The position numbers and the translations under genes were made by a program. 64,000 nucleotides of DNA from Polaribacter sejongensis (GTDB lineage: Bacteria > Bacteroidota > Bacteroidia > Flavobacteriales > Flavobacteriaceae), in assembly GCF_038024065.1 (NCBI RefSeq), contig NZ_CP150667.1, positions 4,223,501 through 4,287,500 of the forward strand. The letters run 5' to 3'. This document shows positions 24,396-32,981 of this stretch, one piece after another. The notes beneath the pieces were generated by a model. It saw only the letters and a list, made by a program, of their open reading frames with translations. It was not told where the DNA came from and made no database searches. The stretch's first letter is position 1, and each line of letters starts with the position of its first letter.

Positions 24396-24851
24396 ATGAA
24401 AGTAAATTATTTATTTCCAAATAAATTCAAAATTATCGGTTGGTTTATTCTTATTCCATCCGCAATTATTGGTTTGGTAACACTTATTTATGAATATGAG
24501 CCAAGTTTTTTAGATTTCAATGTTCCTGCTATTTTTATAGATGACTTTTTTACGGATAAAAAACTATTCGGAATGGTTAAAAATAATATACTGAATGAAA
24601 TTTTCGGGATTTTAATTATTATCAGTTCCTTATTTGTCGCTTTTTCTAAAGAAAAATCAGAAGATGAATATATATCAAAAATCAGATTAGAGTCATTGGT
24701 TTGGGCTGTTTATGTAAACTATGGAATTCTTTTGTTTTCGTTTTTGTTTATTTTCGATTTTTCCTTTTTATGGGTTATGATATTTAATATGTTCACAGTC
24801 TTGTTATTTTTCATAATTAGATTTAACTGGCAAATTTCTAAACTTAAATAA
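24396..24851 (+). CDS. Hypothetical membrane protein with downstream HTH gene
   Basis: 151 residues with about four hydrophobic segments (IIGWFILIPSAIIGLVTLIY; EIFGILIIISSLFVAF; VYVNYGILLFSFLFIFDF; WVMIFNMFTVLLFFIIRF). Integral inner-membrane protein. It is followed 10 bp later by an XRE-type regulator of the short Cro/YozG type, a pairing often seen in bacteria as a self-contained regulatory unit. Unlike every other long gene of the array it reads toward the recombinase, and it has its own promoter. Confidence 0.7.
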   Translation: MKVNYLFPNKFKIIGWFILIPSAIIGLVTLIYEYEPSFLDFNVPAIFIDDFFTDKKLFGMVKNNILNEIFGILIIISSLFVAFSKEKSEDEYISKIRLESLVWAVYVNYGILLFSFLFIFDFSFLWVMIFNMFTVLLFFIIRFNWQISKLK

Positions 24852-24861
24852 TCAGCTAATT

Positions 24862-25068
24862 ATGAAGAATAGTATTAAAGTCGAAAGAGCAAAAAAGAAT
24901 ATTACTCAAGCTGAATTAGCAAAATTGGCGAAAGTTAGTAGGCAAACAATTAATGCAATGGAATTAGGGAAATATGTTCCGTCGACAGTTTTAGCTTTAA
25001 GATTAGCTCAAATTTTCGAAGTTGAAATTAGCGAAATCTTTACTTTGGAAGATTCAGATTGGGTTTAG
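24862..25068 (+). CDS. Short XRE-family transcriptional regulator
   Basis: 68 residues, almost entirely one helix-turn-helix: KVERAKKNITQAELAKLAKV, SRQTINAMELGKYVPS and LALRLAQIFEVEISEIFTLE. Closest to the small Cro/YozG-like regulators that accompany membrane proteins. Probably autoregulates the two-gene unit from the promoter at 24342-24373. Confidence 0.88.
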   Translation: MKNSIKVERAKKNITQAELAKLAKVSRQTINAMELGKYVPSTVLALRLAQIFEVEISEIFTLEDSDWV

Positions 25069-25082
25069 GACATATTACTGCC

Positions 25083-25205
25083 AACGTGTTTGTATATGGT
25101 TTGTTGCGTGATTAAGTACGTAATTTAGCAAATAAAAACCGAATAGAAAATCCGCGAGGATTTTCGTAAATAGGCTAGAACTAGCAATAAATTATATACG
25201 GTGTT
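25083..25205 (-). repeat. attC-like site 24
   Basis: Same subtype as site 23 (hairpin AAAATCCGCGAGGATTTT). It overlaps the stop codon (25204) of the immunity-like gene. Site of cassette 25083-26034. Confidence 0.88.
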
Positions 25206-25605
25206 AGCAACTGGCTTTTATCCTTTCCGAAATTCGTTCATATTCTTTTTCTCCGAGTTCCGATATAATTTTCTCTTTATTAGACTCAAAGGTATTCTTG
25301 AAATTCAGAAATTCAGTTGAGTTTTTATTCCAAAATTCAGCTGGCACTTTTGAAACAGAATCTAATAAATCTCCCTCATACAAATCTCCTTCGACAATTA
25401 TATTCTGTTCAAGTTTTTCTAATGCTATTCCAATTAAAAATTCAATTCCGATTTTTTGTGAAATCAAAAGTCGAATTTGCTCAATTGTTAATTCTGAAAC
25501 TTTTATTTTTCTGTATTCAAAACACCTTTTAACCAAGTTAGTTGGAAATTCAGATGGTTCTTTCCAATAGTCATTTTCTAATTGTTCGATTGATTTTGAT
25601 TGCAT
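25204..25605 (-). CDS. CDI-immunity-like protein (CdiI_2 type), paralogue
   Basis: 133 residues beginning MQSKSIEQLENDYWKEPSEF, with AELT-like SELTIEQIRLLISQKIG, IALEKLEQN and the acidic DLYEGDLL. It is clearly homologous to the protein at 362-754 but diverged, so the two may protect against different toxin variants. Second gene of a two-gene cassette, starting 1 bp after the upstream gene. No CDI toxin gene is present. Confidence 0.68.
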   Translation of the reverse strand: MQSKSIEQLENDYWKEPSEFPTNLVKRCFEYRKIKVSELTIEQIRLLISQKIGIEFLIGIALEKLEQNIIVEGDLYEGDLLDSVSKVPAEFWNKNSTEFLNFKNTFESNKEKIISELGEKEYERISERIKASC

Positions 25606-25606
25606 T

Positions 25607-26005
25607 TTAATCTGTTATTTCTACTAATTCTAAATCTTTAATTACTTGATTAATGTCAAATTCAAAATCTTTTGGAATATTCACAGTCGCAATACTCCCA
25701 AGGTCAACTTGCCAAAATCCGCCTCTTTTTGTTAATTCTTCTCCAAGCATTCGATAATCAGATTCCTTATAGTTTGGTGTCAGTTCAAATCTTCGAGTAA
25801 TAAATTCCGTTTCTTTCAGAATTTTCACAACCTCGTGTTTTTTTTCAGAGTTGATTTTAGTTTCAAATTCCACACCTAAAGTCAATTGTTTATTAAACAA
25901 GTCATTGTCAATCATCTGAAATTTGTTTTCAGATAATTGTTCAACATAAAGAGTAGTCGTAACTTTTTCTTTTCTGTTATAGACTTCAATTTTGACTTCT
26001 TTCAT
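25607..26005 (-). CDS. DUF4265-like hypothetical protein
   Basis: 132-residue soluble alpha/beta protein. LYVEQLSENKFQMIDNDLFN, TLGVEFETKINSEKKHEV, TRRFELTP and LGEELTKRGGFWQVDLGSIATVNIP resemble the layout of DUF4265 proteins, which accompany immunity genes in polymorphic-toxin loci. First gene of the cassette, with the CdiI-like gene directly downstream, so a joint immunity role is plausible. Family assignment tentative. Confidence 0.5.
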   Translation of the reverse strand: MKEVKIEVYNRKEKVTTTLYVEQLSENKFQMIDNDLFNKQLTLGVEFETKINSEKKHEVVKILKETEFITRRFELTPNYKESDYRMLGEELTKRGGFWQVDLGSIATVNIPKDFEFDINQVIKDLELVEITD

Positions 26006-26034
26006 TTTCAGCGTTCTGATTTTTGCTTGTTGCT

Positions 26035-26160
26035 AACGTTGTTTTGTATGGAAAGTTGCGTTTTAAGTCGACGGCTATTTTCCGCAGGAAAATAGAAGTT
26101 GACAGAAAAGCAACAAACTTTACTTAGGCACTAATTTAGCGATTTTTTATACAAGGTGTT
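26035..26160 (-). repeat. attC-like site 25
   Basis: Variant starting AACGTTGTTTTGTATGG and ending ATACAAGGTGTT, with hairpin CTATTTTCCGCAGGAAAATAG. Site of gene-free cassette 26035-26689. Confidence 0.88.
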
Positions 26161-26689
26161 GTAAAATGCGTGTTTAATTTCCACTTTATAAGTTATGAAT
26201 TTCCACTTTCTTTTTTCTCCTTTTGAAGTTTTTGGGTAAATTCCGTAATTTTGATTTTTCAGCGTTTTCACAAGTTTTTAATTCAGAAGATGAGTAAACC
26301 TTTATTTTACTCATAGAAATCTCTCAGCCTTTCTAAATTTCTCTTTAAAAACGAATTTCTCCGACTTTTTCTCAACACTTTGTCAATTCAGCGATTTTAG
26401 TTTCAAATAGTAAAATAAGTTTCAAGTTTTCAGATATTTTCAAACAGGTTAAATTCCGCAAACTTTTCCTTTTTTTTAGCGTTTTAAAACTCAGAGCTTA
26501 AACAACTTTTTTACATTCTTAAAATTCCCAAAATCAATAAAAACCTTTCAAAATTTTGATTCGCGAGAGAGTGTTTCAAAACCGATTTTCTCAAACGTTT
26601 TTTCCGCCTTTTACTTTTCAGACTTTTAAAGCCAAATGTATTTTAAAATGACTTTTGTTCTTAAATTATACTTTCAGCAAGTTTTTTAC
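26161..26689. other. Non-coding cassette family A (diverged copy)
   Basis: About 530 bp related along its length to 3578-4109 and 30693-31224, but with many substitutions and small indels. Same opening GTTGTAAAATGCG and closing TTTTACAAC. No gene seen. Its divergence shows this family is older than the recent exact duplications. Confidence 0.75.
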
Positions 26690-26815
26690 AACGTTGTTGT
26701 GTATTGAAAGTTGCGTTTTTAATGAGCGGCTATTTTCCGAAGGAAAATTGAAGTGAATAAAAATGCAACTGATTTTGGTAAGGCACTAATTTAGCAATTT
26801 TTAATACACGGTGTT
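26690..26815 (-). repeat. attC-like site 26
   Basis: Identical to site 9; belongs to the second copy of the two-smORF cassette (26690-27369, 680 bp). Confidence 0.9.
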
Positions 26816-26907
26816 GGCTTTTAGTGCTTTTTTGTTTGTTTCATTTTTCTTTTTGTTCAATTATTAATTCAGAAATTATGATTAATATTCTAAATTATTT
26901 TCCTTTT

Positions 26908-27021
26908 TTAATTATTTGTAAAAGGAAATAATATTCCTGATATGAATGATGAACCAACTTCTGTTACGACAAGGATCAACATTACAAATAGAAAGAATTT
27001 TTTCTTTGTTATATTTTTCAT
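26908..27021 (-). CDS. 37-residue small membrane protein (copy 2)
   Basis: Same frame as 9488-9601 (MKNITKKKFFLFVMLILVV...), lying exactly 17,420 bp to the right inside an identical cassette. Confidence 0.45.
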   Translation of the reverse strand: MKNITKKKFFLFVMLILVVTEVGSSFISGILFPFTNN

Positions 27022-27149
27022 ATTTGGATATTTCTTAATTCAGATTTTGAGTGAGAAATTTTGAGGATTGTAAATTCAATTTTCAGTTTAATTTATACAT
27101 TGAATTCAGAATTTAATTCCGAAAACAACTTAAACAATTGGATGAATTG

Positions 27150-27299
27150 TTATTTCGAATGATTCTCAGAATTTGGAATTGTTGTTTTTTTATTGTAACG
27201 TTTTGCAATTAGAAAAGTAATAAAAATAATTGCTATTCCTGATAATGCTCCAAGTATTAACATTGTTCTATTTGATAATGTAATTTCTAAAAAATTCAT
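27150..27299 (-). CDS. 49-residue small membrane protein (copy 2)
   Basis: Same frame as 9730-9879 (MNFLEITLSNRTMLILG...), 17,420 bp to the right. Neighbouring cassettes differ on both sides from copy 1. Confidence 0.45.
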   Translation of the reverse strand: MNFLEITLSNRTMLILGALSGIAIIFITFLIAKRYNKKTTIPNSENHSK

Positions 27300-27369
27300 A
27301 TTTTATTGTTTTTTATATTTTCAATTCTTAATTTTAGTTTTAAACTACGATTTCTCGAGCATTAAAGCC

Positions 27370-27495
27370 AACGTTGTTGTGTAATGAAAGTTGCGATTTT
27401 TGTGAACGGCTATTTTCCGCAGGAAAATTGTTGTTTGCAAAAATGCAACTGCTTTTAGTAAAGCACTAATTTAGCAATTTTTTTTACACGGTGTT
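27370..27495 (-). repeat. attC-like site 27
   Basis: Starts AACGTTGTTGTGTAATG, with hairpin ATTTTCCGCAGGAAAAT; nearly identical to site 12. The outer 3' arm reads TTTTTACACGGTGTT, one base weaker than usual. Site of the DUF4062 cassette. Confidence 0.85.
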
Positions 27496-27512
27496 GGGTA
27501 CAGTTATTGTAT

Positions 27513-28568
27513 TTAATTTTCTATACTATCTTCTTTCTCACTATCTTTTTTTCTTTTTGCTTGTAGATTTAATAAACTTTTCTCTCCTTTTCTTGTTAAA
27601 TTCCAATATGTTTCATTGTCAGAAACAGACCTTCTTTTAATTCCTGATTCAATTAAACCCAAAGCTTGTAGTTGAACTTTTACTTTGTCAAAAACAACTA
27701 AAGGAAGACCAATATTTTTATGCTTTATAGTTTCGTAGAGTTCTGGGTTTACATCGTGAATTTTGTGATAGATTAATAATCTTAATTTATATTTGAAATC
27801 AACTTCACTTCCTTCTCCTTGTAATGCAGGTCCAACGTATTTTATAATTTCATTCCAAGAAAATTCCACTTTGACTTCTTCATAATTATCTGGTTCACTC
27901 CAAGAAGGTTTTGTGTTAAATTTCTGAACTGATTTAATAGTATCTTCTCCTTGCTCTAAATCAGATGTGTCTATTTCTTGAATTTCCATTTTTTTCACTA
28001 ATTCAAGTTCCAATTCAGCAATTTTAGCTCTCATTTGGTCAAACTCTGATTTTATTTTGTCGGTCATTGCAAACTTACCACGAACCCAACCTTCTCCAGG
28101 GTGTTTTTTCCTTAATTGTATTAGACTTCTCGAAACTTTTCCTCCAAGATCTTCAGGACTATTATAAAATTTACAATGTCTGGATTTAACTTTATCCTTG
28201 AAGCTTTCTAATTTTATATTTATATCTTCTTTTTTTTCAATTTTAGAAGCAGGAAGTTCGTCAGTTTGAGAATGAAGAAAACAAATAATAGGTTTTCCTG
28301 TTTCTACAGCATAATCGTATTCCATTTCAGTGTAACTTATTCCTTTTGGTCCAACTGAACCATATTTTCCACTAATAATTAAAACATAATAGTCACAACT
28401 ATCAATTACTTCTTTTATTAATGACCAAGCATCTTCATCTGTTGCAGGAAATAATTCCATACCAGCAGGAATACAATCTAATTCTAATAAAGCGTGAATT
28501 ACGTGTTGTCTTTCTTCAATTAAATCTTTGTATGTTGAAGATACAAAGACTTGATGTTTAAATTCCAT
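27513..28568 (-). CDS. DUF4062 (TIR-like fold) protein
   Basis: 351 residues. The N-terminal 100 residues are a clear DUF4062 domain: HQVFVSSTYKDLIEERQHVI, PAGMELFPATDEDAWSLIKE, IDSCDYYVLIISGKYGSVGP, GISYTEMEYDYAVETGKP. A helical linker and a C-terminal winged-helix-like domain (about 270-340) follow. DUF4062 is distantly related to TIR/STALD sensor domains and is frequent in anti-phage and NLR-like proteins. Single-gene cassette opening GTTGGGTACAG and closing TTGTACCCAAC. Domain call firm; defence role inferred. Confidence 0.85.
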   Translation of the reverse strand: MEFKHQVFVSSTYKDLIEERQHVIHALLELDCIPAGMELFPATDEDAWSLIKEVIDSCDYYVLIISGKYGSVGPKGISYTEMEYDYAVETGKPIICFLHSQTDELPASKIEKKEDINIKLESFKDKVKSRHCKFYNSPEDLGGKVSRSLIQLRKKHPGEGWVRGKFAMTDKIKSEFDQMRAKIAELELELVKKMEIQEIDTSDLEQGEDTIKSVQKFNTKPSWSEPDNYEEVKVEFSWNEIIKYVGPALQGEGSEVDFKYKLRLLIYHKIHDVNPELYETIKHKNIGLPLVVFDKVKVQLQALGLIESGIKRRSVSDNETYWNLTRKGEKSLLNLQAKRKKDSEKEDSIEN

Positions 28569-28591
28569 AGTTATTTTCTTTAATTGTACCC

Positions 28592-28717
28592 AACGTTGTT
28601 GTGTATGATTTGTTGCGTGTTTTAAGCAGTGAATTTACTAAATAAAACACGAACAAAGAAAGTCCCAAAGGACTTTCGTAAATTGGCTAAAACCAGCAAT
28701 AAATTATACACGGTGTT
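28592..28717 (-). repeat. attC-like site 28
   Basis: Starts AACGTTGTTGTGTATGA and ends ATACACGGTGTT, with hairpin GAAAGTCCCAAAGGACTTTC. Site of the two-gene DUF4145/HEPN cassette. Confidence 0.9.
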
Positions 28718-28730
28718 AGCCACAGTTTTT

Positions 28731-29357
28731 TTATTTTCCGTCTCGTTTATTTATTCCATCTATTTTTCCTGTTGGTAGAGTAGAATAAATTCCGCTAACT
28801 TTTTTAGGTAATGCAATCATATATTCGACAATCACATTAATTAAATCAAAAAGTTGTCCAACCGTTTTGTGGTCATCAGTATCAATTTGCCCTGGATGTA
28901 CAGCATCATTTCCAGTTACTCTAACTATATCCAGTGATTGTTGTACAATATCTGGTAGTCCTTTTTTTACTAAACTTCCAATATCACTATTAATATTTTT
29001 TCCTTCTTCCCCGAGTTCTTTGCACAAAACTTGAATTCCAAGTCTTAATAATGCAGAAGCTCCTCGAGGTGACTTATTACTTATTGAAGAAGCTTCTAAA
29101 TATATTTTTTTAACATTTTCAGGCATTTCAGGATTTGGAAATGGTGAATTTCCTGTGTCTGGATAATGCATTTTTCCTTGAACCCAAATTGATGTTTCTC
29201 TACAATGCTGGCAGGTTGAAGAACCAAGTATGTTGTGGTTACGGTTTCCGTTATTTTCAAATCTCATTCCTCTATTTACCCACTCTTGCTTTGCTAAAAC
29301 TCCGCAACTTGGACAAGTAAACGATTCTTTATTCAATTGAGGTTGTATGTGTTTCAT
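28731..29357 (-). CDS. DUF4145 domain protein with N-terminal zinc motif
   Basis: 208 residues. CPSCG...CQHC near the N-terminus (about 19-57) looks like a zinc-binding pair. Residues about 80-190 form a DUF4145 (HEPN-clan) domain: ASSISNKSPRGASALLRLGIQVLC, GKNINSDIGSLVKKGLP, VRVTGNDAVHPGQ and LFDLINVIVEYMI. DUF4145 proteins occur next to restriction and defence genes. The start overlaps the stop of the upstream gene by 4 bp (ATGA), so the pair is translationally coupled. Confidence 0.82.
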   Translation of the reverse strand: MKHIQPQLNKESFTCPSCGVLAKQEWVNRGMRFENNGNRNHNILGSSTCQHCRETSIWVQGKMHYPDTGNSPFPNPEMPENVKKIYLEASSISNKSPRGASALLRLGIQVLCKELGEEGKNINSDIGSLVKKGLPDIVQQSLDIVRVTGNDAVHPGQIDTDDHKTVGQLFDLINVIVEYMIALPKKVSGIYSTLPTGKIDGINKRDGK

Positions 29358-29902
29358 TCGCAGTTTTTTATAATCATTATTAATTTTTTTCTTAAGTTAT
29401 TCCATTCAGTAGAATCCCATTCTGCTGTTTTAAGTGTTTGCCTATAATTTTCTAAAGTTTTCTTTAATCTATTTAAAAACAAAGTAGCATTGATTGTTTT
29501 AGTTGCCGAATTATAAATCATCCCTTTTCTCATTAATTTCCAACCAGAAGTTGTTTCTGATTGATGAAGAATTCCACATCTAACATTGATGTAAAATGGT
29601 TTATAAAGTTCTTTAAATTCGATAAATTCAGGTTCTGTAGTTAAAAATTTTCGGAATGCTTTTTTACTTTTATTTTTTGAATCTTCCCAACCATTTTTAA
29701 AAGAAACGAGAGACTCTATCATTAGACAAGAAACTGCCATTATGCTAAATCCATTTTTGTCATTTCTATCTAAACTTTCAATCGGACGGATATATCTTTC
29801 GTAAAACCTATCATAAACAAAATCGGCTATTTTATCCTGTTCTGAATTTTCGATTAAATCCTTCAATTCAGTACTATTAATATTTTCTGATAATTGTGTC
29901 AT
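29354..29902 (-). CDS. HEPN-like hypothetical protein
   Basis: 182-residue helical soluble protein. IMAVSCLMIESLVSFKNGWED and YINVRCGILHQSETTSGWKL supply an R-x4-H motif (RCGILH) in a HEPN-like setting. Coupled with the DUF4145 gene in one cassette, so two HEPN-clan proteins may act together. Family not identified by name. Confidence 0.55.
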   Translation of the reverse strand: MTQLSENINSTELKDLIENSEQDKIADFVYDRFYERYIRPIESLDRNDKNGFSIMAVSCLMIESLVSFKNGWEDSKNKSKKAFRKFLTTEPEFIEFKELYKPFYINVRCGILHQSETTSGWKLMRKGMIYNSATKTINATLFLNRLKKTLENYRQTLKTAEWDSTEWNNLRKKLIMIIKNCE

Positions 29903-29915
29903 TCAAATTGTGGCT

Positions 29916-30040
29916 AACGTTGTTTTGTATGGAAAGTTGCGTTTTAAGTCGACGGCTATTTTCCGCAGGAAAATAGAAGTTGACAGAAATGCAACAACCT
30001 TTGATTAAGCCAAATTTAGCAATTTTTTATACAAGGTGTT
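29916..30040 (-). repeat. attC-like site 29
   Basis: Variant starting AACGTTGTTTTGTATGG and ending ATACAAGGTGTT, with hairpin CTATTTTCCGCAGGAAAATAG. Site of gene-free cassette 29916-30567. Confidence 0.88.
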
Positions 30041-30567
30041 GGCAAATGCGTTATTTTATTTCCATTTCCATATTTCGTTCATTTTTCAGATTATTTTTAA
30101 TTTACAACAACGCATTTCAGTAATTTCCATTTTTCAGGCATTTATAATTCTGCAAACTTGATAAATTAAATTCTGAGTAAAAATTCCGCAATTTTGATCT
30201 TTTAGCGTTTGGGTGTTTTCTCACGAGCTTAATTCCGACAATAATTTTCATTTTGTTTAATTTTTAGAAAATTCTCAGCCTTTCTAAATGATGTTTTAGA
30301 GAAAATTCCGCACAATTTTTGTTCTGTATTTTGCTCAATTTCGCCCAGTTTAGAAATTCACATTTGAGTGATTTCTCCGCAATTTTGATTTCAGCGTTTG
30401 AGTAAATTCCTTTTTGGTGAAACTTTGAAAATTCTCCAACTTTTCAAAATTTTGATTCGCGAGAGAGTGTTCCGGTTTTTTCAGAATTCTGATTTACAAA
30501 CTAAAAAAAAGCCAAAATTATATTTTACTAAATGACTTGTATTCGGCTCGATTCAACAGTTTTTGCC
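30041..30567. other. Gene-free cassette family B (copy 2)
   Basis: About 530 bp opening GTTGGCAAATGCG and closing TTTTGCCAAC. Homologous over most of its length to 21140-21600 but with an extra ~65 bp near the opening end. No credible ORF. Confidence 0.7.
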
Positions 30568-30692
30568 AACGTTGTTTTGTATGGAAAGTTGCGTTTTAAG
30601 TCGACGGCTATTTTCCGTAGGAAAATAGGAGTTGACAAAAATGCAACAACCTTTGATTAAGCCAAATTTAGCAATTTTTTATACAAGGTGTT
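30568..30692 (-). repeat. attC-like site 30
   Basis: Identical to site 4; left edge of the block that matches 3453-4920 at a constant offset of 27,115 bp. Confidence 0.9.
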
Positions 30693-31224
30693 GTAAAATG
30701 CGTGTTTAATTTCGACTTTATAAGTTATAAAATTCCTATTTCTTTTTTCTCCTTTTTAGAGTTTCTGAGTAAATTCCTTAATTTTGATTTTTCAGCGTTT
30801 TCACAATTTTTTAATTCAGAATATGAGTAAACCTTTATTTTACTCTTAGAAATCTCTCAGCCTTTCTAAATTTGTCTTTAAGAACGAATTTCTCCGACTT
30901 TTGCTCAACACTTTGTCAATTCAGCGATTTTAGTTTCAAACAGTAATGAAGTTTCAAGTTTTTAGATATTTTCAAACAAGCTAAATTCCGCAAACTTTTT
31001 CCTTTTTTTTGCGTTTTAAAACTCCGAACGAAAAGAACTATTTTTCCTTTCTTAAAATTCTAAAAACCTTCTATTTTTTTCAAAATTTTGATTCACGAAA
31101 GAGTGTTTCAAAAACCTAATTTTTCAAACGTTTTATTTCGCTTTTTTGAGTTTTCAGACTTTAAAGCTAAATGTATTTTTAAATATCTGTTGTTCTTAAA
31201 TTATACTTTCAGCTAGTTTTTTAC
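30693..31224. repeat. Non-coding cassette family A (exact copy)
   Basis: Matches 3578-4109 line by line at an offset of 27,115 bp. No gene seen. As at 3453, it is followed by the 221-residue membrane-protein cassette, so the two cassettes were duplicated as a pair. Confidence 0.85.
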
Positions 31225-31350
31225 AACGTTGTTGTGTATGGTTAGTTGCGTGTTTTAAGCGACTAATTTACTAAATAAAACACGAACCAAGAAAGTCCGT
31301 TTGGACTTTCGTAAATTGGCTAAAACCAGCAATTAATTATACACGGTGTT
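31225..31350 (-). repeat. attC-like site 31
   Basis: Identical to sites 5 and 11; third copy of the 221-residue membrane-protein cassette. Confidence 0.9.
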
Positions 31351-31998
31351 GTACACAGTTTTTAATTTCCCTTCCTTTATTTGTTCAATCAATTCGCATC
31401 TTTTTTCGGTATTACTTTGTTCTTTAAAATCTTTTCCAATTCTTACAAAATCATACGGAATATATTTGATTTCAGATTCTACAGTTTTTTCAAAACGACT
31501 TTCTCCATAGGCTAAAAGTGTGTTTTTTTCAGAAGTCTCCGAACTTAATAGTATTTGTTTTAATTCTCCATTTTTTTGTTTGGTAAAAACTCTAAACTTT
31601 GACCTGTCCATTTCTAATTCCGTTGGATAAAATGCAATTCCGTTTTCATCGAATATTATTTGCTCACGTCTATGTTTTTTTTCGAAAGTTTGACCAAAAT
31701 CAGAATTGTCGATTATTATCGCTGTTCCTTTAAAATTTTCGGGTAGAATTATGTCGAATTTCTGAATGTCAGCAAAATAAAACGAAACGGAAGAATAGAT
31801 TTTCGAAACTGGAACAAACAAAATTGCTGGTATTAAAATCCAAAGCAATTTTTGTTTAATTTTTAGATTTCCAAATAGAAGTATAATAATTCCAATAATA
31901 TAAATTGGAAGTCCGATTATAAAACCGAAATAAATAAAGAATGGGATTAAAAATCCAAGAACTAATAATGATATTCCAATTTTGTCAATTTTGTTCAT
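31333..31998 (-). CDS. Hypothetical membrane protein (copy 3 of 3)
   Basis: Identical protein to 4218-4883 and 11218-11883. Here the 811-bp cassette directly abuts the zinc-ribbon membrane-protein cassette. In copy 1 the 848-bp DUF4240 cassette lies between them. Confidence 0.75.
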   Translation of the reverse strand: MNKIDKIGISLLVLGFLIPFFIYFGFIIGLPIYIIGIIILLFGNLKIKQKLLWILIPAILFVPVSKIYSSVSFYFADIQKFDIILPENFKGTAIIIDNSDFGQTFEKKHRREQIIFDENGIAFYPTELEMDRSKFRVFTKQKNGELKQILLSSETSEKNTLLAYGESRFEKTVESEIKYIPYDFVRIGKDFKEQSNTEKRCELIEQIKEGKLKTVYNTVYN

Positions 31999-32035
31999 TT
32001 CTTAATCTCTGTTCGATTTTTTTTTAATTGTGTAC

Positions 32036-32160
32036 AACGTTGTTGTATAAGCTTTGTTGCGTTGATTAAGCAGTGAATTTACTAAATAAAACACGAACGG
32101 CGAAATTCCGAAGGAATTTCCCAAGTGAGCTAAAACCAGCAATAAAGTTTATACGGTGTT
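32036..32160 (-). repeat. attC-like site 32
   Basis: Same as site 7 although the cassette on its left is different (TGTGTAC-AAC instead of GGTGGT-AAC). The change of flank falls exactly at the AAC that starts the site, so this position marks the recombination boundary. Confidence 0.92.
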
Positions 32161-32238
32161 GTGGTGTCGTTTTTTATTTTTCCCTTCAATTCTTTATATA
32201 TTATTCAGCTTTTTTGTTTTCCTAAATAGATTTTTTTG

Positions 32239-32793
32239 TCAGCTAATTTTATATATTGTTTCGGTTTGTTTCTTTTTCCAATTTTTGAAATTCATTTTTA
32301 CAATTACTTCTTGAATTCCGTGTATTTTTTCTTTAAAATCAAGTTTCAATTCGTAACAAATTCCGTATTTTTCTAATACTTCTTCTATATTATTTTTCTT
32401 ATGTCTTGCAGTTCCAAATTCCCCCTTAAATGCTCTTAGTTTAAAGCAAGCAACTATTATGTTTGAAACTCCGACACTAATTAGTCCAACTTTGTAATAC
32501 CAAAAGTAAATAGGACTGAGCATCATTTTAGCAAAAGCACTACTTTTATAAATTAATAAAAATCCAACTATTATTAAAAAGAAAAAAGAAAATAGAATTG
32601 TGTTTTTCTTTTTTTTTATTGTTTCGAGTTCCAAATTAGCAATTTCTAATTTTTTCACAAATTTATTATCAAGTTTAATTTCTGGACAAGTATTCTTAAA
32701 TTCAGGCTTTTTGTTAGTTAATTTACAAGTCAATCCTTTCTCAAGAGATGTTATTTCATTTTCACATAAATCACAATGTTTTGAGAAATTCAT
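32239..32793 (-). CDS. Zinc-ribbon membrane protein (copy 2 of 2)
   Basis: Protein identical to 5972-6526: N-terminal CxxC-type zinc ribbon, two TM segments, charged tail. It is the protein-coding cassette nearest the recombinase. Confidence 0.7.
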   Translation of the reverse strand: MNFSKHCDLCENEITSLEKGLTCKLTNKKPEFKNTCPEIKLDNKFVKKLEIANLELETIKKKKNTILFSFFFLIIVGFLLIYKSSAFAKMMLSPIYFWYYKVGLISVGVSNIIVACFKLRAFKGEFGTARHKKNNIEEVLEKYGICYELKLDFKEKIHGIQEVIVKMNFKNWKKKQTETIYKIS

Positions 32794-32855
32794 TTAGTTT
32801 TTAATTTTCGAGTGATTAATTCAGGTTTCTTGGATTCAATGTTGTAATGCACCAC

Positions 32856-32981
32856 AACGTTGTTGTGTATTGAAAGTTGCGTTTAAAGTGAACGGCTATT
32901 TTCCGCAGGAAAATTGATGTTCACAAAAAAGCAACTACTTTTGGTTAGGATAAAAATAAGCAATTTTTTATACACGGTGTT
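32856..32981 (-). repeat. attC-like site 33
   Basis: Identical to site 17; 3' site of the last cassette before the recombinase. Confidence 0.9.
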
